A stretch of DNA of 64,000 bases from positions 4,526,001-4,590,000 of the forward strand of contig JAZAYU010000013.1 in assembly GCA_038501625.1 (NCBI GenBank). The letters run 5' to 3'. Numbering within the stretch: position 1 is the first letter of the stretch; each line of letters begins with the position of its first letter. The position numbers and the translations under genes were made by a program. Below are positions 56,349-64,000 of the stretch, in pieces. The DNA comes from Corbicula japonica. Its lineage: Eukaryota; Mollusca; Bivalvia; Venerida; Cyrenidae. The notes beneath the pieces are model-generated. The model was not told the DNA's origin, did not search any database, and saw only the letters and a list, made by a program, of their open reading frames with translations.

Positions 56349-57311
56349 TAATTACATTATAAGAATGTATTTATCATTATATTATATGACTTTTTTCCAA
56401 TGTTTGTATGGTTTTATATGAATTGAGTAAGTGTTTATAATTATTTCATTTTTGTTTTTGTGTATGGTTAATTCTGGTCACTTTGATATTTTACTTATGT
56501 TAACAAAATACCATTTTGAAGATAAGTGTTTGTATATTTTTGTCACTCTGAATGCGTTCAAAACGTTTTCGAAAAATTGCCGTTTATTGTTAGCCAAAGG
56601 CATTTTGGTTGCCGATTTGCTAATAAAAGTTTGTTGTTGTTGTTGTTGATGTTGATATTTATCTAGTATGTAACTGTTCAGCTTTATCCAAACCCTTTTC
56701 ATAATATTTGCAAATGTAGCAAGAGTTTAAATATGATTCACGTTGGAAAATAGATACACATATATAATATTAGTCTAACTACTGAGCTATAAAAGTGGAG
56801 CCGAAGTACACACCATGAGGAAATCTTCTTTATTACAGCCTAATATCAGCTTTAACAAACATGAAAACACGGTGGAGTCAAACATCACCAAACGACAGTG
56901 ATAATTAAACGGATTCTGACATCACCCAATGAAACTGATTCAAATATGCATTCAGAATTATCATTGCTGTGTACACCATAACAATATAAGAAAGGCACCA
57001 CAGTATTTTTTCATTGATTATAAACCTCATTTCAGAAAACATATCGCGGTTAATGTTCATGCTTAAATGATTTATCAGCAGTCTTAATGTGTTTGAAAAC
57101 AAAACAAAATAACTGACGTTTGTACACATGTTTTGCACTATATGATTAATAAACTATTTTGATATCCGACAGAAAATTAAACTGATGTACTAAGTTCAAA
57201 AATATGGATGGATAACAAAAAACACTGAAATAGACCTATGCGGCGTGGGATATGATAATGTATTTTCATTACTGCCCATGAACAGGAACAATTAAAGGCA
57301 CGTAACACCAG
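56349..57311. other. Non-coding stretch, nothing recognised
   Basis: Contains a short (ttg)n run at about 56630-56650; no exon supported. Confidence 0.4.
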
Positions 57312-57390
57312 GTGCCAAGGTTATAAAGCTGAGATTGGAAACCAGTCTCAAATCTCAAGCATCTGATTGGCTGAAATGGCAACTGGTTTG
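57312..57390. mobile_element. P2 palindrome, half copy
   Basis: Left arm only, from ggtgccaaggttataaagct to gctgaaatggcaactggt. Confidence 0.75.
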
Positions 57391-57544
57391 AAACATTGCA
57401 TATTACCATCAAGGGAGGTAATGGAAACTGATAACTACACTGAAGTGAATTACGGATATAATTTTTACAGCCGCCACACAACCGAATCTTACGGAATGAA
57501 AGACGAGTTCAGGAAATATATTGTAAAAATGGTCTAGAGAGCCT

Positions 57545-58310
57545 TTGCTATATGAATGTAACAGGCAAGTTACATAGATGTTACAAATGTTACATACAAT
57601 TGAGAAGTGCAGTGTTCTTGAAAACTAAATGTTACAATGTTACAGCAACAATGGAAATAAACGCATGGAGAATACAGAAAAGATAGAGTCAATAAACTGT
57701 TACTAATACGTTATATGAATGTAACAGGCAAGTTAAATAGATGTTACAAGTGTTACATACAATTGAGAAATGCAGTGTTCTTGAAAACTAAATGTTACAA
57801 TGTTACAGCAACATTGGAAATAAATGCATGAAGAATACAGAAAAAAAGAGTTAATAAACTGTTACTAATAAGTTATATGAATGTAACAGGCAAGTTACAT
57901 AGATGTGACAAGTGTTACATATAATTGAGGAATGCAGTGTTCTTGAAAACATGATGTTACAATGTTACAGCAACATTGGAAATAAATGCATGGAGAAAAC
58001 AGAAAAGATACAGTTTATTAAGAATAACAACTGAGTTATACGAATGTTACACACAAGTTATATCGATGTTACTAGTGTTACAAATGTTTGAGGTATGTAG
58101 TGTTCTTGAAAACTAAATGTTACAATGTTACAGCAACATTGGAAATTAATGCTTGGTGAATACAGAAAAAGATACAGTTAATAAACTGTTACAAGTAAGT
58201 TATATGAAAGTTACAGCGATGTTACAAGCGTTACATACATACGAAGAACGAAATGTAATTCAAACCTGAATTGAACAATATTACAGCATTATTAATTACA
58301 AATGAATCGT
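57545..58310 (+). repeat. Minisatellite, about 163-bp unit, about 4.6 copies
   Basis: The phrase tatatgaatgtaacaggcaa starts at 57549, 57712, 57874, 58037 and 58201 (last two diverged). Every unit repeats tgttaca-type hexamers several times and contains cagtgttcttgaaaac. Copies decay to the right. Confidence 0.92.
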
Positions 58311-59310
58311 TTAGTTAATGGAAAGACGAATACTCTGCTTTTGTTACAGAAGTAACGCAATGTTTTGTTTGTAACAAATTGATACTGTGTCGTTGATTAG
58401 GACCAAATTCGTGCTCTAGATGCAAAAATATAGGATTTCAAAAAACGGGGATTTATTTAAAAATCCCAAGATCTATTTCAGAGTACAACTATTCCACTTT
58501 GGCGTACTTGCAACTAGATTGAACTCGATAAAAGTGGTTTGTTGATATAAAAACGTTGAGGCAAATCCTATTGAATACCACGGACTGAAATTTTAAACTT
58601 CCTAAGCCACAAATCTGTTTTGAAAATGTATCGTATGTCCGTTTAATTAGTGAGGATTAATGTATTGCTAAAGATAATTATGCTTGATAATAATAAAATG
58701 CATACTTTCAGAAGATCATCTTACACACACAAAAAAATTAAAATACTATTGTAATAAATGTCGGGGTAGGTTATTGTTAAGCAACTTTGTTTTAAACAAC
58801 GTTCTTTTATTTTAATCACTAGTGCATATATTCAATTTACATATTTAACTGGGTTTTTGATAGTGTTTAGATCTTTTTTACTTCGAACTACCAACAACCA
58901 GTCAGAAGTTTGGCAAATCATATCTCTTAAATATTTGAACTATGTATGTATTAAATAGTAGCATAATCTTTCATGCTATAAACACAATTTCACCAGTTCC
59001 TATCTTAAATATTTAACCAAAACTGTGCATTTCATAATTATTTTTTCATTGTTTAGCCAAAGTCATCGACACTCTCATGTTGCAAGTTTAGATCCCCGTC
59101 GCGAACACAAAGGTTAATAACGAAGAGAAACTGTTAAAAGCCTGACTTACATATTTTAATGTGTTAAAAAATGGAATTTTGTAATGCTATTTCGATGAAA
59201 AACTTCATCGACAAAAACGTATATCAAATATAAAAAAGTGAAATAAGTAAATCAGAAATGGACATGTCCAGAAGACACTGTAATGCTGTTCTCAGATTTC
59301 AAGCTTCCAG
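58311..59310. other. Non-coding stretch, nothing recognised
   Basis: No supported exon or repeat. Confidence 0.4.
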
Positions 59311-59457
59311 TGCCCAAGATCATAAAACTAAGTTTTGAGGTCAGTCTCAAATCATAAGGATCTGATTGGCTGAAATGGCGACCAGTAGCCATTTCAGCCA
59401 ATCAGATGCTTGAGATTTGAGACTGATCTCCGGATTTAGCTTTGTGATCTTGGGCAC
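59311..59457. mobile_element. P2 palindrome, full copy, variant ends
   Basis: Core as in other P2 copies, but ends are tgcccaagatcataaaact and its reverse complement, a second subfamily shared with 61371-61467. Confidence 0.85.
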
Positions 59458-60170
59458 AATTCGGTTAGTTTCGATGCTTGCCTCAATGTCAACAGGTCAG
59501 ATTAATGAAATCTGAAATTGACCACTTAGTTAAATAACCTCAGAGTCTGTTTTGCATCGTATTTAAGGTGCTATGGCAGTTGTCATTGCACTGTCTTTGG
59601 TAAAAAAATTATTTAAATCTCTTTAAATGCAAAATGTAGTTAAAATAAATCTTTCCACAAATCAGTGTTATTAATGTAAGATCTTTAATACGAGTTCACA
59701 TCAATCAAGAGTACTGTCAGCAAGAAGACAATCGAAATCAGCCGTATAAAGCATGTCCTTACGGGATACTATGAAATCTCTACTATTTAAAAAATAGATT
59801 CGTCGATTTGTCGGAGAAACGGCGCGATCTCAAGCTATTCTTTTTTTGTCGTCGCAGCACTCATATGTGAGCATCTTAAATTGACATTTCATTTTGTGTA
59901 ATTTTGCACTGATAAGTACGAAACACCTAAGACTAAGAATAGAAATTAATGCTACAAAATAGATTTTGCTTAATTTAATCGAACGATTATATGCCTGTCT
60001 AAGATGCTCGCTCTGAAAAAGAAATCTGTTGCTGCAGTTCAGTATAACAATAACACTGACACTCATACATTTAAAATAACAAAAAAAAATATTGGTGATA
60101 ATTTTACTAAACAGAGTGATAATTTATTTTATAGGCTGCGTTAAAACTTAAAAGCCATGTACATAACAAT
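59458..60170. other. Non-coding stretch, nothing recognised
   Basis: Only short frames without motif. Confidence 0.4.
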
Positions 60171-60174
60171 AATT

Positions 60175-60236
60175 AATGGCCCAGTGGTAGAATGTTCGCC
60201 TGCCACGCAGCCTGCCCGGGTGAGATTCCGGCTGAC
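60175..60236 (+). repeat. tRNA-Gly(GCC)-like pseudo-tRNA
   Basis: ccagtggtagaatgttcgcc then tgccacgc matches the D-arm and anticodon arm of tRNA-Gly-GCC. The T-loop GTTCGA is changed to GTGAGA, and the acceptor does not pair, so it is not a working gene. Confidence 0.55.
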
Positions 60237-60377
60237 ACATACCTTTTTTACTTTGTTTATATCGAAAACTTACATCATTTCCTGTTTAACATGGACCTGT
60301 ATGTGTCTCAATCTAATTTTGACTTTGGAAATGAAAATCACTCATTTTCAACATAAAAATAAAACTCATGTAAACTT

Positions 60378-60897
60378 CATTACCTCTTTGGTTGCTCGAC
60401 GTCGGCAGGGGTTTAAGCGTTACGAAGGTTTATGGGGAAATCTTTCCTTAAAGAACATAGAAGCTCGTTGCTGGTCGCTAGGAGCTCTGGTCTCGGTAAG
60501 ATCATTGAGTACGCGCCATTTGGCTTTGCAATTTTATTAGCTTCTCATGATTTATATGTTTGTGTGCTTTTGCATGCAACAATGTTGAGCCGATGGGTGG
60601 GTTGGCGTTATTTCACCAAGAGAACTTGTACTTGTTTTGTGATATGAGAACCTGTTGGGGCAAGTGTGAGGTTGGTGCACCCTAGAACCTGGTTTAAACC
60701 CCCAAATTAAATTGCCACTGACCGTACCAAGGCGGTAACCCCTCGGGTTCTTTTTTTTGTTAATTGTTTGTAGTGTCCTTTTTGAAATTGATCATTTTAT
60801 TAACCATGCTCTCTCCCTCTCTTCATCTTGACTGTGTGGGGAGGCTGTTTTTTTCTGATTGTGGTAATTCCTGATCTGCATATTTCACCTTTTCATC
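60378..60897 (+). mobile_element. LINE 3'-tail copy, nearly complete
   Basis: Starts at cattacctctttggttgctc (end of the LINE coding region) and goes through all tail landmarks to attcctgatctgcatatttc. The 127- and 71-codon frames here are not genes. Confidence 0.8.
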
Positions 60898-61370
60898 ATG
60901 TATAATACAATTATGTATTGTATTAGTGGCGAACCTTCTGAACCTTAATATTCTTTCTCATGTGCTGTTCATCGTTATTATATCAATACAGGACTGAAAA
61001 AAGTGGTTTGTTTATGTACACTATCTGGTTCTTTAAAAACATGTTCTGATTAGTGTTTGTGGGAGTGGGTCTAATTATATTATGGTGGTTTTTAAGTGGG
61101 GTTCTCCTGCATTGCACTTCATGCATGACTTTCAAATGTAAATAGTTTTAAAAATTCTCTTGCTTGCGCAGGTCCACATTTAGTCATTTATATTCGTTGG
61201 GTAGTATTTTTTATATTTCGTGACGAGTTCGATTGATTAATTTATAACACAATCACAAAATATGGAACTTTATAGAACATATTTCTGAAAATTTAAAATC
61301 ATGACTTAAAGAACCCATGAACAAGCTGTTTAACGGCAAACTTGGAAATTTTATGCCAACGAATATCCGG
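60898..61370. other. Non-coding stretch, nothing recognised
   Basis: No supported feature. Confidence 0.4.
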
Positions 61371-61467
61371 GCCCAAGATCATAAAACTTGAGTTTGAGAC
61401 CATTTCAGCCAATCAGATGCTTGAGATTTGAGACTGGTCTGCAGATTTAGTTTTATGATCTTGGGCA
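61371..61467. mobile_element. P2 palindrome, internally deleted copy, variant ends
   Basis: Ends gcccaagatcataaaac / gttttatgatcttgggca are complete, but the inner left arm is missing. Confidence 0.8.
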
Positions 61468-61946
61468 CAGAGCATCAACAGTGTTTAACACATTTCTTTA
61501 AAATATCCATACGAAGGATGCTAAATAGTTAATGTGTATTGTATCACAGCGCGATAGCTGTTTGCACGATTTCGTGGATGCTGATAAGCCTAAATAGCTA
61601 TATTTAATACCTTTCCAAATGTAAGAACACAAACAGTAAACCCTTTCAACGGTATTAAAACGAGCGCTCAGATCATTACATTTTTAACTAATCGTATTTC
61701 AATAGAGCCAGTCGTTGACCGCTGTTGTAAAAATGGTTTGGAAAAGGGCTGAGAATATTGAAAAAATAAGAGCTTGTACAAAACTTGGCTATTCAGTAGA
61801 GCAGATTTCTACTGAATTGGCGGAGGTTTATGGGTCTGATAAGGTATCTTATAAAACATTTTGAAGGTGGAAAACGAAATTTCTGACCGTAAAAGATGCA
61901 GCAAAAATTGGCCGACCTGTGGCTGTTACAGGCAAGGCAAATGTCT

Positions 61947-62105
61947 TTATGGCGTCCTTTTTGAATTGACATACTTATAACAAACATGCTCTCTCTCCCC
62001 TCTCTCTCTCTCTCTCTCTCTTCCTCTCTTCTTTTTCGCTGCGTGGGGAGGTGGTATTGAGTGAGTGTGGCGATTCCTTATATGCATATATTACTTTTGT
62101 TAAGT
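61947..62105 (+). mobile_element. LINE 3'-tail fragment inserted in the mariner relic (first)
   Basis: 5' truncated at atggcgtcctttttgaattg; contains an expanded (TC)n at 62002-62030, then gcgtggggaggtggtattga and gcgattccttatatgcat. Confidence 0.75.
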
Positions 62106-62212
62106 AATGGAAATAATTAAAAGTGATGACAGCCATAGATGTTGGCGGCGTATCGCTGTCGCGGGTGCATAACATTATGAAGCATATTTTGTACAAACAT
62201 ATCTTTCAAGAA

Positions 62213-62456
62213 GTGGCAAGTGTGAGGTTGGTTCACCCTAGAACCTGGTTTAATCCCCCAGTGGCAATTTGGTTTGCCACAGACTGTTCCAAGACGGTAA
62301 CCCTAAGGGTTCTCTATGTCGTTAATTGTTTGTGGCGTCTTGTTTGAATTGACATACTTATAACAACATGATCTCTTTTCCTCTCTTCTTTTCGCTGCGC
62401 GGAGAGGCTGTGTTTTGTGAGTGTGGCGATTCCTGATATGCATACTTCACTTTTTT
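62213..62456 (+). mobile_element. LINE 3'-tail fragment inserted in the mariner relic (second)
   Basis: Starts at gtggcaagtgtgaggttggt, runs through accctagaacctggtttaat to gcgattcctgatatgcatac. Ends where the third transposase piece begins. Confidence 0.75.
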
Positions 62457-63239
62457 AAATGGATAACCCATACATTGACAGAAGACTAAAAAGAGTAAGA
62501 GTACAAAGTGCCGATAAGCAATTGCTTACAATATTTGCAAACTTCAATTTAGTACAATTCGCAAACGTTGCTACTGGTGACGAATCAAAGGTTCACTATT
62601 TCGAATGGAAACAAAATATGGCTAACCAAACACGGTAGTAGGCCTCTAGTTGCCAAAAGGACCATGGGCACAAAGAACGTCCTTTATTGCGCATTCTTCC
62701 ATTTTGATGGGATACCCCTACGAATCGCGGAGCCGAATGGTAAAACTGTAACAGAATGGTATAATCGAGATGTTATAAGAAACAAGCTCAAGGAATATTA
62801 TCATAAATGATGCGTCACGATTCAGGCATGTTCGTCTACTTCATGATAATGTTCCATCACATACATCTGAGATTGTGAAGCTACTTTTTTTACAAGGGTA
62901 AGGGTACCATCTTGACATCCCACCATTATATCCACAGTCAGCCCCATGTGACTTTGTCCTTTACCTAAAACTTAAAAAGTTCTTAAAAATTGTCTGATTG
63001 TTGACACATGTCCTGACAGACCCTTTCCTCAGCCATAAGTCTTGCCTCAGAGGTCTACTTAGATAAGCTTTACGTGATGCTGTTTAGAAATGGATTCATA
63101 GATTATAAGTATTCTAACCGCGGAGTCTATTTTGAAGGGATGTTATGTTCATTTAACTAGTTAGTCACGTGCTTTCGAGATATCGTGCAATAAAAATTAC
63201 ATATGGAACAAATCTCATACTTTCTAGAATTCGACGCAT

Positions 63240-63915
63240 CGAAAAGCCTAAACACAAAACGTCGTTATTGAAATACCATCAAAAAACCTCAACCCAAATA
63301 CGTCAATACTTAAATACAATAACCTAAACGCAAATGCGTAAATACCCTTAACGCAAAATCACTAATACCTAAATACCTTCGAATAACCTAAACACAAATA
63401 CGACAATACCAAAATGCCATCATATTAAATAAACACAAATACGTCACTACTTAAATATTATAAAACGATTTAAACATTATACACCGATACTTTAATACCA
63501 TCAAATAACCTTATCACAAATACACTAATGCTTAAAGATTATCAAATAACCCAACCAAATAAACCAAAACTGAAATACTATCAAATAACCTAAAAGCAAA
63601 TACGTCAATGCTTAAATTCTATCAAATAACGTTAACGAAAATACGTCAATACTCGTACTAAAATCTTTCTAATAACCTAAACACAAATGCGTCAATATCT
63701 AAATTCCATCAAATAATATAAACACAACTACGTCATTACCTAAATATCATCAAATAGCCTTTACACAATTACATGATACTTAAATACTCTCAAATAACTT
63801 AACTACTAATAAACCCAATACTAAAAACCCGTCAAATTATTTGAATGCAAATACGCCAATACCTTATACTTATATAACAACCTAAATACGAAACCACCAA
63901 AGCTTAAATACCCTC
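63240..63915 (+). repeat. Minisatellite, about 41-bp unit, about 16 copies
   Basis: A diverged unit close to cctaaacacaaatacgtcaa + tacttaaataccatcaaataa repeats through the stretch, with occasional units of 36-47 bp. No coding. Confidence 0.88.
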
Positions 63916-63930
63916 TATTCTAACACGACT

Positions 63931-64000
63931 TGTTTTTCGGCGTTAGCTGTCTAAGCTCACTTTTGACCTAGTTTTTCGACCAATGAAATGTTGTAAATAA
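63931..64000 (+). repeat. Dispersed repeat, cut by the window edge
   Basis: Matches 41875-41960 (ttcggcgtt, gctgtctaagctcactttt, gaccaatgaaat, gtaaataa). Could be the start of another copy of that element. Confidence 0.55.

Larger units (their letters stand above)
61733..63000 (+). pseudogene. Mariner-like transposase relic, split by two LINE tails
   Basis: Three pieces read as one transposase. Piece 1 (61733-61946) has MVWKRAENIEK, then KVSYKTF, a stop, RWKTKF and IGRPVAVTGK (helix-turn-helix half). Piece 2 (62106-62212) has VSLSRVHNIMK. Piece 3 (62456-63000) has ATGDESKVHY (first catalytic Asp), RHVRL-LHDNVPSHT (second) and PQSAPCDF (third). Counting between the last two gives 34 residues, DD34D, typical of mariner. 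Stops and frameshifts make it inactive. Confidence 0.75.

Noticed and set aside
57545..58310. CRISPR-like array
   Set aside because: Whole units repeat, without distinct spacers, in an animal genome: a minisatellite.
60175..60236. Candidate tRNA-Gly gene
   Set aside because: T-loop consensus broken and no acceptor stem.

Overview
The window is animal genomic DNA and most likely comes from a bivalve mollusc. It is AT-rich. Genes are split by introns with GT-AG boundaries, and the rest is crowded with interspersed repeats of kinds I associate with bivalves (LINE tails, tRNA-headed SINEs, palindromic MITE-like elements). The species is inferred, not proven. Nothing in it is bacterial: no operons, no ribosome binding sites, no CRISPR. 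There is a 500-base assembly gap at 25126-25625.

Three protein-coding genes can be rebuilt exon by exon with matching intron phases. Two are paralogues in direct orientation: gene A (2208-12797, 671 aa) and gene B (32817-39660, 596 aa). Each encodes a secreted protein with a signal peptide, a Cys-rich N-terminal exon pair that resembles the propeptide/Gla region of vitamin-K-dependent proteins, a run of calcium-binding EGF modules (five in A, three in B) and two von Willebrand factor A (VWA) domains. The second VWA has a damaged metal site in both copies. The paralogues lie inside a duplicated segment (A 1078-14790, B 31681-42920). Since the duplication each copy has gained its own transposon insertions, and A has gained EGF exons by an approximately 281-bp exon-plus-intron amplification.

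The third gene is on the minus strand (46801-53218, six exons, 266 aa). It encodes a type II membrane protein with a BRICHOS domain and a Tyr-rich, six-cysteine C-terminal tail after a Lys-Arg site. This layout resembles BRICHOS-peptide precursors and the chondromodulin/tenomodulin type.

The spacer between the duplicated segments (14.8-31.7 kb) is almost entirely mobile-element debris: a LINE relic, a Crypton-like recombinase relic between inverted repeats, three palindromic elements, tandem tRNA-derived SINE units, a long inverted repeat beside the gap, a pogo-like TIR element, a TIR element full of ACCGAT motifs, and a C2H2 zinc-finger relic. The right part (43-64 kb) holds the BRICHOS gene, an ORF resembling a hAT-type domesticated protein, a perfect-TSD hAT element, seven copies of one palindromic family, about ten copies of one LINE 3' tail, a mariner relic split by two LINE tails, and two minisatellites (about 163 bp and about 41 bp units).

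All domain calls were made by reading the translations by eye; no database search was run.
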